From contig JASPKZ010003435.1 of NCBI GenBank assembly GCA_030220185.1, forward strand, positions 752,501 through 816,500: a DNA stretch of 64,000 nucleotides, given 5' to 3'. The notes beneath the pieces were generated by a model. It did no database searches, had not been told where the DNA came from, and saw only the letters and a list, made by a program, of their open reading frames with translations. Numbering within the stretch: position 1 is the first letter of the stretch; the number at the start of each line of letters is the position of its first letter. The position numbers and the translations under genes were made by a program. The DNA is from Diploptera punctata. Lineage: Eukaryota; Arthropoda; Insecta; Blattodea; Blaberidae. Below are positions 53,966 to 63,709 of the stretch, in pieces.

Positions 53966-54180
53966 GGAGTGGTTTCGTAGCAACAACGAGGTAGCGTGCT
54001 GCCTTGTCACTCAGGGGGTGCGGATTCGATACCGGTGGGGACAATTATCTGTGTGAAGTTCTTTCGGGGTTTTTCCTCACCTCTAAGACAAACGTCAGGA
54101 AACTTTAAGGCCTAAACGATCCCCGAACATCATCTGGCATGATTATAATATTCAACTCATTAGATTAAGTTTAGGATTAT
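53966..54180 (+). mobile_element. SINE group C copy
   Basis: GAGGTAGCGTGCTGCCTTGT (A-box region), GCGGATTCGATACCGG (B box), TTTTTCCTCACCTCTAAGAC, TTTAAGGCCTAAACGATCCC and the AAGTTTAGGATTATGG 3' end. At 54181 it joins a LINE 3' end. Confidence 0.8.
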
Positions 54181-54350
54181 GGTAGACTAAGAATGAGGTG
54201 GGAGAATAACATTAACTATGATTTGAGGGAAGTAGATTTTACAGGGGATGATTGGTAAACATTAGCATAGGATAGGGATGTATGGAGAGCTTATATCCGC
54301 GCGGCAATAAACCTACGGGTTCGACAGAGCCAGTGAGTTAGTGAGTTAGT
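54181..54350 (+). mobile_element. LINE group 1, 3' end
   Basis: Reads RLRMRWENNINYDLREVDFT, then DRDVWRAYIRAAINLRVRQS in frame with one stop, followed by an AGTTAGTG-type tail. Missing everything upstream of the GRPRMRW block. Confidence 0.8.
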
Positions 54351-54508
54351 TAAAATTGCTAAAAAGTCCGAAGTATCAAAGCCGGAAGGATTGAATTATA
54401 AAAGAATAATCAATATTTATTTTTAATATAATTTCTAACCATAAATGTTTTGGTTTTAATTTGTTTAATTTTCATTTTAATGTATATCTTCAGATTATAG
54501 TTGGGCTA

Positions 54509-54559
54509 AATAAATAAATAAATAAATAAATTAATAAATAAATAAATAAATATATATAT

Positions 54560-54594
<35 letters not shown>
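54509..54594. repeat. (AAAT)n then (TA)n
   Basis: AAAT repeats to 54550 followed by a TA run, directly left of a tRNA-like half. Confidence 0.9.
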
Positions 54595-54601
54595 GGTATG
54601 A

Positions 54602-54657
54602 TAAGAAAAATAAATGCCTGGACGGGATTCGAACCCGGATCTCTGAGTCTGTACCTC
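54602..54657 (-). tRNA. tRNA-like 3' half with tail
   Basis: Minus strand: perfect B box GGTTCGAATCC within the T arm, 3' end CAGGCATTTATTTTTCTTAT carrying the shared tail. The 5' half is cut off by a TA run (54658-54680). Confidence 0.55.
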
Positions 54658-54680
54658 ATATATATATATATATATATATC

Positions 54681-55811
54681 AGCCCCTAGTACCAAAATAT
54701 ATCTGTATTTTTACGAGTAACATATGCTCGCATGTAGGCAATGAGGAATAATTCCTTGTATGCGCTAATGGTTTAAAATGCAGGAGAATATATGAAAAAT
54801 CACGAATCATGTTTCATGTGGGACACAGACGTGATATTTTAATTAAGAGTACGTACAAGCAGAGCAGGAAGCGACACTCGTTAACACGGGATATGGTGTC
54901 CGACCATTCCATCAATTTGTGTTGGCTCATTATCCATTGTCATATCTCCCTTAATCCCTGCCTTCCTTTCTCTGTCCCTCTTTTATACGGGATGATATTC
55001 TCTCTTTCTCCCCACATCCTTGCTATATTTCCATGCTCGTTTGCCTTCTTCCTGATTTGCTATAATGCTTACATTACAGCTATAAACCTGCATAAACATA
55101 AGTGTTTTGTGCATTGTGTATTGAAATTAACGCGAGTTTAATGTAAAATAACGCAACACCTACGTGAAATAGTTGGACTAGCTATCTAATTATGCAGTCT
55201 CTAATTCGACTTTAGGGAATTTACGAACATGAAGGTTTCGTTTAGCTAACACAGAAAATGCAGCAACAATTTATTATAAATTATAATATTCTTAAAAGCT
55301 AAAAAAAAATTAAAAAAAGGGAGATTGTGCCTTTATCATAACTTTTGCGGCCATACTCTTGAATTCATATATTGGCTACTTGCCTAACCTACCTACATAT
55401 TTTACCTCTTTACAAACTCTAAACAAATCTCCATATACCTACTTTTAATATTTTCACTTTTACAGATATATTAGGGCCTATATAATTTTTATATCAATTG
55501 AAATTTGACACTTCAGTTTATCCTGTGTTTTGGCTTCTTATTTATTTATATCATTCGTGATAAAATAAAAATAAGAAATTATCGAACAATGTAAAAGTGA
55601 AATGTTCTTCACCACAAACTATATCTAGCCCTTGGCTTAATTCTCCATAATGAGGTACCTAAGCCAAATAACGCCAAGAAAGCCTAAATTTTAGAAGCTG
55701 ATAGTGAGTTCTAGTTTAGAAAACATTATCAGTGTAACACGCATATTTCATTATGTAGGCCTAACATGTATGAACTATTATAAAACAATACAATATATAA
55801 AAGCATACCAA
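54681..55811. other. No feature seen
   Basis: A 110-codon frame at 54809-55141 has no recognisable motif beyond chance hydrophobic stretches. Confidence 0.45.
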
Positions 55812-55935
55812 TAATAAAAGCAACGGGAAGCTACCGTCCCTATAATTCCCTAGTAAAACTGCAAACCATAGGATGAAAATGCTATGATTGCAGTGAAAGA
55901 CCTGCTCGGGCAGAATTATTTTCGATGGATGGATA
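55812..55935 (+). repeat. Dispersed repeat shared with 31.9 kb (copy 2)
   Basis: AAAGCAACGGGAAGCTACCG, AATTCCCTAGTAAAACTGCA, GATTGCAGTGAAAGACCTGC and GGATGGATAT match copy 1 closely. Confidence 0.7.
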
Positions 55936-56431
55936 TAAAAAAATAAGTGTATTGTACATATAAACAGTAGGCCTACTAATATTATGATGCAATATTTTAC
56001 ATCAACAGTGTACTGTATAAGCATTACCTTGACGCTTGGCTGATTAATACATAATAAAATAGCACATACAATACTCATCAACTGTTTTAACGCCCTCTTG
56101 CGGCTCTTAACTGATCGATGCAGAACGATTATGACATTATTCTCATAAATAAAATATAAATGTTTTTTACTCAAACAGTACGAATCAGTATATACAATAT
56201 TATCATATAAGTGATTATCAAGTCAGAAATAACACTGGTCAACATGATTTTTGTCTCATGAGTACCAATAGTTGTACTTAATGCAGTTTTTTTTATCGTG
56301 TTTTCAAATAAGTATTCGGAATTTCTCCATCACCCACAGTTTTTTTTATTTCAATTTCAATTAATGGATTTATATAAGTATTTTTTTAATAAACGTTTTT
56401 TCGTCCATTTGTCCATCGTAAAATAAAACGG
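55936..56431. other. No feature seen
   Basis: No recognisable feature; the 137-codon minus frame across 55761-56174 overlaps the repeat and has no motif. Confidence 0.45.
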
Positions 56432-56770
56432 GGAACACATTCATCAGGAGATTTCAGGTATAGAAAAGAGATATCAAGACAAATGGAATCCTAATATGCT
56501 GGCAGATTATTGTTGGACCATCAAGATGGATGCTCCACAGACGAAGTGTAGCAGAAAAGCGTAATTTCGTACTTTCTAGGCGAATCCGAATGTTCGAATA
56601 TTGTGTAGTTACGAATGTAGAAAATATTAAAGTGTTTGAAATTATAAACACCTGTCTCTCGGAAACCTTGCGCGATGGAGAAAAAACGATATCATATTTG
56701 AATTCAGGAGAAAACATACCATCAGAATCACATATTTGTCTTTCTGTTTTGTTGCTCAGTGTAATTAAAT
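56432..56770 (+). pseudogene. Conserved repeat-associated protein, C-terminal piece (copy 2)
   Basis: Plus strand reads EHIHQEISGIEKRYQDKWNP then NMLADYCWTIKMDAPQTKCS and a stop shortly after. E.FHQDI..MEKRYQG.W...MLADYCW is the C-terminal signature of the uncharacterised family also seen at 27345-28600. An overlapping 80-codon frame (56530-56772, HRRSVAEKRNFVLSRRIRM) may be out-of-frame continuation. Confidence 0.65.
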
Positions 56771-57029
56771 AGCCGTTGCTAGAGTTAAAAATGTAAAAAA
56801 AAAACTTTAAACGAATTTTTCTCGGAACTTACCTAATGACGCATACCCGGTTGTTACATAACGCCGTCCAATTGACAGTTATAGGTCGCCGAGTGGTGGT
56901 TGTGTAATAAGTAGGATCGGCGAACACTGAAAATAAAAAAAAACTCTCATATTTTTAATACAAATTATTTACACTGGAAATGTATATATTAAAATTATTG
57001 AAGAACAAATTAATATATATATATATTCA
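56771..57029. other. No feature seen
   Basis: No recognisable feature. Confidence 0.5.
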
Positions 57030-57035
57030 GTAAAT

Positions 57036-57101
57036 TTCAGACATAGTTTGAACCCGAGATTCTCGGGGCTAGAGGCAAAGAACCACTGGACTATCGCAGC
57101 C
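57036..57101 (-). tRNA. tRNA-like sequence
   Basis: Minus strand: GCGATAGTCCAGTGGTTCTT (A box) and CTCGGGTTCAAACTATGTCT (B box). Acceptor pairing is weak. The T-rich tail of the other tRNA-like elements is absent. Probably a SINE head or tRNA pseudogene. Confidence 0.45.
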
Positions 57102-57154
57102 GACACTACGAAATGTGCCAGAAACAATTATGATACATAGCCTATATGAATATT

Positions 57155-57330
57155 TGTCGCTGTGGCATAGTGGGATAGAGTCCCTACCTTCCACTCCGGC
57201 GACCCGGGTTTGATTCCCGGCGGGGTAAGGAATTTTAAAATCACAAACTTGGGACTGGGTGTATGTCGTCCACTAGTTGTACCCATGTGTTTAATTTCTG
57301 TAAAAATAGAAGTTTCGTCCACCTATTAAA
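57155..57330 (+). mobile_element. SINE group E (tRNA-derived)
   Basis: Head with A box TGGCATAGTGG and B box GGTTTGATTCCC, followed by AAGGAATTTTAAAATC, CTTGGGACTGGGTGTATGTC, CCATGTGTTTAATTTCTGT. The joint to AAGGAATTTT resembles the head-body joint of SINE A, suggesting a shared body origin. Confidence 0.65.
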
Positions 57331-57491
57331 GATAAATTATTTTTGTTGCAAGCATTTGTAATATCGGTATATTGGACGGGAGTAGAATTCGGTTTGTCTT
57401 TGATGCAATTGTCAATTTTGAAATGATATCGCATGATACAGTAACAGCATGAGGGCAATTCGCTACATCTGCTGCTATATGAACCATATTA

Positions 57492-57827
57492 GTGTGTGGC
57501 CATATTGACAGGTTGCGCAATGCTTACGGCAGATGGCAAAACACACAAAGCGCAACTAACTATTCTCTCTATTACATTCCTCCAAAAAACCGACAGCTTA
57601 GGTATCTATTCAAAGTGAGCAGAAAATATCTGCATCAAATCTCATCTGTAACTGAAAAAAAAAAACTTTGTTTAATTCTTGTAGACAAAAACAAATTCAA
57701 TCTGTGTGTGATCAAAAAAATACGAACTAAATTATGTCGATTGCTGAAGAAATGTCTGAACCACAATTACGGTTTCACAAATTTTGCTCTTTCCACAACC
57801 ATAAAAACTGAAAATCTCGGGTGTTAA
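57492..57827 (+). CDS. Unrecognised lysine-rich 111-codon frame
   Basis: ATG-initiated frame (MCGHIDRLRNAYGRWQN ...) rich in Lys, Leu and Asn. No domain recognised; no TATA box, splice sites or repeat relation seen. Possibly chance. Confidence 0.2.
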   Translation: MCGHIDRLRNAYGRWQNTQSATNYSLYYIPPKNRQLRYLFKVSRKYLHQISSVTEKKKLCLILVDKNKFNLCVIKKIRTKLCRLLKKCLNHNYGFTNFALSTTIKTENLGC

Positions 57828-58052
57828 TAGAAAACAAAATGGTTGTGTACCATGACCATGGTTTATAACTAAATCACAGACTTATTTTTTTTTCATTGCG
57901 TGGCTTTCGAAACAAGTTGTGTGCGTATGCATGGAGCAGGCACTGATTATAACGCCTTATAATAGCCGTTATCGTGCTCGATCATTGTCAATAAACAGTA
58001 ATGTCCCATTTTCTGTTAACATTATTGCGGTCGGTAATGAAGGCAGTGTTAT
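57828..58052. other. No feature seen
   Basis: No recognisable feature. Confidence 0.5.
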
Positions 58053-58087
58053 ATATATATATATATATATATTATTATATATATAAG
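58053..58087. repeat. (TA)n, first segment of an interrupted run
   Basis: TA run left of the minus-strand SINE A. Confidence 0.9.
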
Positions 58088-58366
58088 TGTAAAGTGATCC
58101 CACAACAGGCCCGGAGACCCTTGGGGTAGTAGGAGGTTAAGGCTCCCACTTTTTCTAGACAATCGGCACTTTATGTCAGCCGGGTTGTCAGCCCTGCGTG
58201 ACGGCCGCCTTTACCCCCAGAACAAGCGTCTGGTACTCATTTCCGTTAGAGGCTGAGTCGACCCCAGGGCCATAGTGCCGCCAGAGGGTTTGGGTGAGTT
58301 TAAAAATCCTGACCCCAACGGGACTTAACCCTCCGGCTTGTAGCTCAGTGCCTTAACCACTACGCT

Positions 58367-58371
<5 letters not shown>
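58088..58371 (-). mobile_element. SINE group A, near complete
   Basis: Minus-strand copy from its ACTTTACAC tail to the head (GTAGCGTAGTGGTTAAGGCA, A box); body includes CCAGAACAAGCGTCTGGTAC and GACGGCCGCCTTTACCCCCA. TA runs flank both sides, so a target duplication cannot be distinguished. Confidence 0.9.

Positions 58372-58403
<32 letters not shown>
58372..58403. repeat. (TA)n, second segment
   Basis: TA run between the SINE and the LINE. Confidence 0.9.
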
Positions 58404-58405
<2 letters not shown>

Positions 58406-59433
58406 TCATCATCTTCATTCATGGATTAGGTCTGTTGACCCGTTCCGACTTCAGCCCATCTCTTTCTAGGTCTGCCCACATCTCGGGTGCCTTTAGGTTT
58501 GTATTTTGTTATTTGTTTTGGATATCTATCTTCATTCATTCTGTCTATGTGTTGCTTCCATTTTTGTCTATATGTATCCATTTTATCAGTTATTGCAAAT
58601 ATTTCAAGTTCCTGTCTTATTTCTGTGTTCTTGATTCTGTCTTCCTTAGTGCACCCTTTAACAGATCTCAAAAATTTCATTTCTGCCGCCGTTATCCTAC
58701 TTAGGTCTTGTTTTTTATGTATCCAGGCTTCTGAACCATAGAGCAGTACCGGTACTGCCAACATTTTATAAAATTTCAGTTGGGTCTCTCTTGTTGTTTT
58801 GTTATTTAGTGTTCGTTTTATCGTACCACATATACCCTGGAATTTTGCTATTTTATTATTTATATCATTATCATAATTAAATTAAATGTCACATCCTAGA
58901 TAATTGAGATGGTTCACCTGTTCTATGATTTTGTTTCCTATTACTATTTTCGATCTGATTTGATTTTTTCCTTGGAATGCCATTACCTTAGTTTTTTCTA
59001 TGGATATTTTGAGATTATATTATTCAAATTCTTTGCTTCCCAAGCCTCTGACATTCCAAGTCGCTATTTTAAGCTGGTCATGTATTCCAAAACTCTTTTT
59101 ATACTTTTTCTTGCTGTGGTCGTCATAAGGTTTATCAATCCGGCTTTTCTTCTGCTGAAGTTTATGAGTAAGTTATTTTTTACTAGTAGAGGTTACCAGC
59201 CTCTAGCCAAACCCCTCTTCCTGGAGGGCAGGGAAGTGGAATTTCGGAGTGTTCGTCTCCTAGAGAAGTTGCCTTCACTACGGCTTTGGGGACTTCTCTT
59301 TTCCCCACGTAACCCTGTGGACGGGGCCCTAACCAGGTACTACCCACTGGGCGAGTGGGACCTGGAGCTCACAAAAGGGCAGGGGCGCCTACTCCCTGGA
59401 GTGGACCTCTATCAAGGGTTCCACTCTGTTACC

Positions 59434-59437
<4 letters not shown>
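58404..59437 (-). mobile_element. LINE group 2, internally deleted with 5' UTR
   Basis: On the minus strand the unit starts (59437) with a GC-rich 5' UTR (GGGTAACAGAGTGGAACCC, GGAGTAGGCGCCCCTGCCC), reaches the endonuclease start QLKIATWNVRGLGSKEF near 59065, and then jumps near 59010 to the thumb region KISIEKTKVMAFQGKNQ. It continues to the 3' end. So the endonuclease, fingers and catalytic palm are deleted while both termini are kept. TA runs flank it. Same type of derivative as 12594-13118. Confidence 0.8.
58426..58764 (-). pseudogene. LINE group 2 ORF2 C-terminus
   Basis: Open 112-codon frame: MLAVPVLLYGSEAWIHKKQD, AAEMKFLRSVKGCTKEDRIK, RQKWKQHIDRMNEDRYPKQI, GTRDVGRPRKRWAE. The R..W..H..RM and GRPRKRW blocks are the conserved C-terminal features of the group. 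Not independently functional. Confidence 0.8.

Positions 59438-59472
<35 letters not shown>
59438..59472. repeat. (TA)n, third segment
   Basis: TA run right of the LINE 5' end. Confidence 0.9.
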
Positions 59473-59474
<2 letters not shown>

Positions 59475-59650
59475 TGCCTTATTAAGCTTGCATTGTTCAA
59501 TGTCAAAAATTTAATTATAACATCGATAAAGCGTCACTGCTCTAAAGTAAAAGTATTCTCTTTAATTTGCTTACTTGTGATAGGAGCTACTAGGTGGCAG
59601 TGGAGACCGAGTTCCCACTACATCTAGTAATAATGAGAATACATAAAAGA
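59473..59650. other. No feature seen
   Basis: Short stretch without recognisable feature. Confidence 0.5.
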
Positions 59651-59674
59651 AAAATGAATGTTTGTACTAGACTT

Positions 59675-59743
59675 GCTCCGTAGCGTAATCGGTAGCGCAC
59701 TGGGATATAAATCCAGAGGTCCGGGTTCAAGTCGGGTCCGAGC
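59675..59743 (+). tRNA. tRNA-like unit with inverted tails (loop reads ATA)
   Basis: 69 nt with A box TAGCGTAATCGG, anticodon stem CTGGG/TCCAG (one G-U), loop ATATAAA and B box GGTTCAAGTCG. Acceptor strands GCTCCGT and TCCGAGC pair imperfectly, so it is not a normal tRNA. The 3' tail CATTTATTTTTCTTATG has an inverted counterpart upstream (CATAAAAGAAAAATGAATG, 59643-59661), the arrangement described at 45.3 kb. Confidence 0.6.
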
Positions 59744-59761
59744 ATTTATTTTTCTTATGCC

Positions 59762-59827
<66 letters not shown>

Positions 59828-59858
59828 TGATAGAGAGAGAATGAGAGAGAAAGAGAGA
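59762..59858. repeat. (TA)n-(GA)n compound microsatellite
   Basis: TA repeats pass into GA repeats, left of a mariner-type element; its right flank has the mirror (CT)n-(TA)n. Confidence 0.95.
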
Positions 59859-59868
59859 ACAATAACTA

Positions 59869-60379
59869 CACCGACAAACTTCAGGGACTGATTCCTAATT
59901 GAAAATTAAGGAAAAAAAGGTCCTAAAAACATGTGCCCGGAAATGAACGATGTGTATGCTACGGCAATAAATCGTCCCGACACAAAGTACATAGCTTAAT
60001 CGCATCCACGTCAAAACAGATGTTCAAAGTAACCTCCATGGGATGCAATGCACGCGTTCAGACGTCACATGATGGACTGCCTCACTCTTTCGCATGTTCC
60101 GGCCTCTCTCCGAACAGCGTCAGAGGCGACGTGGACACGCTGTTGAAGGGTAAGCACATAAGGAACTGGTTCAGCATACGCAACGCTTTTCAGATGCCCC
60201 CAGAGATTAAAATCCAGGGGCTTTAAGTCCGGTGATCTAGCAGGCCATGCAACACGGCCAAGAAAATAACGCTAATCGTCAATGCCATCTACATGGCAAC
60301 GATGCATTTATGGACACATTTATTCATACATTTTTTCCTCCATTTTCAGTCAGTAATCAGTCCCTGCTGTTTGTCGGTG
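59869..60379 (-). mobile_element. Mariner-type element, internally deleted
   Basis: A 511-bp unit starting CACCGACAAAC and ending GTTTGTCGGTG, bordered by TA (59867-59868, 60380-60381). TIR homology continues inward about 45 bp (CAGGGACTGATT, TTGAAAAT/CTGAAAAT, GGAAAAAA). The interior encodes a minus-strand transposase C-terminus. The GA and CT repeats outside are also mirror images, so the element may have inserted into a compound microsatellite or carries it at its edges. Confidence 0.75.
60011..60250 (-). pseudogene. Mariner-type transposase C-terminus
   Basis: Minus strand: AWPARSPDLKPLDFNLWGHL then KSVAYAEPVPYVLTLQQRVH, EAGTCERVRQSIM, a stop, and RLNACIASHGGYFEHLF. PARSPDL.PLDF.LWGHLKS..Y..PV is the third catalytic block region of insect mariner/DUF4817-type transposases; V..R...CI...G.HFEHL is its usual C-terminus. 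One internal stop and no N-terminal part. Confidence 0.8.
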
Positions 60380-60384
60380 TAATT

Positions 60385-60388
<4 letters not shown>

Positions 60389-60478
<90 letters not shown>
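60389..60478. repeat. (CT)n-(TA)n-(GT)n compound microsatellite
   Basis: Three adjoining dinucleotide runs directly right of the mariner-type element. Confidence 0.95.
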
Positions 60479-61080
60479 AATTCCTTGTATTTACTAACAT
60501 TAAAAATAAATTTAAATGTATGTTTACTTTAATTTTGATTGAAACATCTTAAAACTTTGGCGAATCTAACTAAGACGTATAATACCTGGCTGGGGTCAAT
60601 ATATATTTTTAGGATGAAAAAACCCAAAGTATATATAGTTATTTCTACATACATGTCTAAGTAATAATCAATGTTGCTAATATATTCATGGTGTATAAAA
60701 CAAGGGTTATATGCTTTATTTTTGATCATCTTAAGTTTGATGTGTCCTATAATTTATTATAATTTGTATATTGTTGGCTTAAGTATTATATTTCAATATG
60801 AATTTTACTGGTTGAGAAGAAAAGTTCATGTCGCCTTAATCGGGCAGATTAAATATTACGCTATTATATCATCATTACAATCAATATTATTAAAACTTAG
60901 AATACCGGTATATATTATCACCGTTTTGTATTTTTAGTAAATATATTGCAACAGGTTTGCAGTAGAATCAGTTTTTACGTTGTTTTCTCGTAATGTAACA
61001 ACAAAAATGATCGTGTAGAACTCCACCCTACCTTTATTTAATTCTTTAAACTCTCTTTCACATTATGCTCACAAATTGCT

Positions 61081-61081
<1 letters not shown>
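60479..61081. other. No feature seen
   Basis: AT-rich; an 88-codon frame (60671-60937) has no motif. Confidence 0.5.

Positions 61082-61134
<53 letters not shown>
61082..61134. repeat. (AAT)n microsatellite
   Basis: Pure trinucleotide run. Confidence 0.95.
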
Positions 61135-61136
<2 letters not shown>

Positions 61137-62825
61137 GGTCTTGTTTAAAGTTTATCTTACGCCGATTCTTTCACGATACGCTGGATGAGAACTCAGGGAT
61201 TTATAATGTTTATACAATTAGAAATATTTAAACTTCTTACTTCAGTTTATTAATGAATTGCACAATATTAATTTACAAAAAAAAGTAAAATCGTTTGTAT
61301 TACAGATGATATCCGGAGTGGAGTCAATGAGTTTACTGTGACCGCGTGTGTTTAATATCACGTTCGAATTTTAGAGTACTTCAGATTCTCTAAATTGTTA
61401 ATTTTCTTGAATTTAGGAAGGTCGCGGACGGTTTTGAGATCACGGTCTGAAGAGTTGCTTACTCTAAAAGGGTGCGAGGAAGTTTTATCTATCGGAACGA
61501 ATCTACATGGAATGCGACTTTTTAGGCGGTTATTATGCAGTTCAGTCGACACTATATTTTGTCGACATGGGTACGAAGGCCGAGCCCACTAACTCCACGT
61601 ATTAATTTAGAAGTGTTAAAAGCACTGAAAATGTATAAATAAGTAAATATTAAATTGTGTGTATTATGTAAATCATTGTTTCCACGGTTGTGCGCCCTCG
61701 CCTTGTAAGGGCGATGACTCCTCCCATAAAGACATCTTCCCCACCCCAAATGCACAGGTCAGGAACCATTTTTTGGGTTCCTAAATATATTGGAAATGAA
61801 CTCTTATGCACGTTAGTGCGCTTTCTAGTTATTATTACATGCACTGGAAATTTTACACGTGTTTCTTCACTTTTTTTTAAATTTTACTCAGTACTATTTA
61901 TCGTTTTCATTTCATTTTAGTTTTAGGTCTATTAATTCTTGCTACAATCTATTACTCAATTAGCGTCAGTCTCTTACGAATTCACTCGCCAAAGTTTCAT
62001 CTCTTTCACAGGCCATTATTAGGCTGTAATTTCACAACTTACTGATTTCTAAACCTAGGGCAATAGCTTATATAGGTCGGGGATGGAAATTTCTCGGATC
62101 CCGATCTAAAACGTTTTCAGTATGGAGATTTCTGGCATCGAACCATCCCGAAAGGGAGGGTCGAAGCTTAGTGAAATCTCCGGGAAGGAAGTTCCAGACA
62201 CATTGATGATCTACGCGGGTCTTTCGACTTGCGCGTGGCGACTCACGAATCTTTTTTAACAATGCGAAACCACTATTCTCGCTTTTACCCGCGAACCTCA
62301 AACGCCGCGATTACGACGTATCATAATATTATGTAACATGAGGGTAAGATAAGTTGCAGTTTCAGAAAATTGTGGCGCAGGGAGCTCACATTCCTAACAT
62401 CGAGTTGGGTGGTTACGGTTCGACGATATAACAAACTAGAAGGTGGCGGGAAACCTCAACGTGAATCCATTCCAGGCAAGAGAAAACAAAAGACAGACCA
62501 AGGAAAAGATGGAAATATATATTTGAAAGACACATATGAGTACACATGTCTATTGTGTATATGGAGCGTGTTAATGGAAAATACAAAAAAGACAAAAAAA
62601 GATTGCAATGTTTAATGTTAAGCTTAAAATGCGTACAACCACTCATGTGAAGTAACAAAACACGTTAGTCAAGTTTGAGCTTCTGAACACACAAGCGGTT
62701 ATCAAATATAATCAATAAACCAATCATCCATTCAACACATTCATTAATATGTCTGTCTGCCTACATCTGTACATACCCACGTAGGAAACATTTGCACCGT
62801 CCAGGAGTTCTTTACTCGTAAACGA
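61135..62825. other. No feature seen
   Basis: The longest stretch here without a recognised repeat. It includes a higher-GC patch (62060-62330) and several 60-80 codon frames on both strands; none has a recognisable motif. Confidence 0.4.
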
Positions 62826-62995
62826 TTCAACTGAAGAGAAACATTGCATACGATACCTGAAGGTTTCAAGCGTTACGTGCTGGCGCACTAGCCATTGTGC
62901 TCTTCAGGTCCAGATACAATGGTTAGTGCATAAATCTGGAATTATTGGATTCAAATGCAGGTACGGGTACAACATTTTTCTCTTCAGTTGTATTA
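62826..62995. repeat. tRNA-like foldback with inverted tails
   Basis: CAACTGAAGAGAAA at 62829 and TTTCTCTTCAGTTG at 62976 form perfect 14-bp inverted ends; homology continues inward through TACCTG..GGTTTCAAG and GGATTCAAATGCAGGTA (T arms in opposite orientation). Between them lie A-box-like GGTCCAGATACAATGG and its decayed inverse. Two tRNA-like halves therefore face away from the centre, as at 51.6 kb. Confidence 0.6.
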
Positions 62996-63289
62996 ACTCT
63001 TGCACGCTAATAGATTACCTTATTAAGTTTATTTCAATGGTACGTACTTAACGAAACTAATTGTGTTAAGCTTATCACCCTACAGATGTCAGCGAGTGAC
63101 AAGTGGTTAGCTTATCTCTCAAAGAGATAACGAGTAGGCAATTTAAGGTATTATGTATATGGGAAAGGTAAATTAAAATTTGCTCCCACACACTAATTTA
63201 GTAATAGAGCTTCTTTTACGAACCCAAAACTCTTCATTAATTAAATAAAAATAAAACGTAGTTTTATTTGATTTTCATATGTATTATAT
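62996..63289. other. No feature seen
   Basis: No recognisable feature. Confidence 0.5.
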
Positions 63290-63297
63290 AATTCAGT

Positions 63298-63330
63298 GAC
63301 AGCTGTTTCGGTACACTGTACCTTCGTCAG
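63298..63330 (-). ncRNA. Hammerhead-ribozyme-like motif
   Basis: Minus strand: CTGACGA, a 5-bp stem GGTAC/GTACC with AGT loop, GAAA, a short CA..TG helix and TC. This follows the CUGANGA - stem II - GAAA - minimal stem III - UH order of hammerhead ribozymes in Penelope-like elements. One extra A lies before stem II, and stem I is only about 2 bp, so activity is doubtful. Confidence 0.4.
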
Positions 63331-63391
63331 ACATATTAACAAATTATTGTGTTCCAACTGATCTAAGCAACAATAAAACAATGTTTTTTTT

Positions 63392-63582
63392 TTAATTTAA
63401 CAAAGGGGATTCATTCAAATCAAGTTGAGAATTTAACAGTTTGTTACTAGTTTTCAATGTATTAATTTCTACAGCCTCCAAAAGATCTAACTTCTTACCC
63501 TTATCACAAACATGTAAAATTTCAAAATTTGGACCGAAACAATGATTAAATTGGAATAGGTGGTTAGAAAATCTTATTATGG
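63392..63582 (-). pseudogene. Penelope-like protein C-terminus
   Basis: Minus strand reads RFSNHLFQFNHCFGPNFEIL, HVCDKGKKLDLLEAVEI and NKLLNSQLDLNESPLLN before a stop. NFEILH...KG..L..LE..EI.......LLN.QL.....PLLN is the standard ending of Penelope-like GIY-YIG proteins. The frame is intact to the normal stop, and a hammerhead-like motif lies 62 bp beyond it. The upstream boundary is near 63582. Confidence 0.65.
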
Positions 63583-63709
63583 ATTGGATGGAGAGAGACG
63601 AGTGGAGAAGAAAAATAAAATTGTAGGCACAGGAAGATGTGTAAATATTAAAATTCTGTATATAAATAAATAAATAAAATTATTATAACTATTATTGTTG
63701 TTACCATTT
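63583..63709. other. AT-rich spacer
   Basis: Contains a short AAAT-type run (63660-63680) and nothing else recognised. Confidence 0.5.

Noticed and set aside
58909..59514. 201-codon plus-strand frame
   Set aside because: Antisense to the LINE group 2 5' UTR and thumb region and running into a TA repeat (poly Tyr-Ile).
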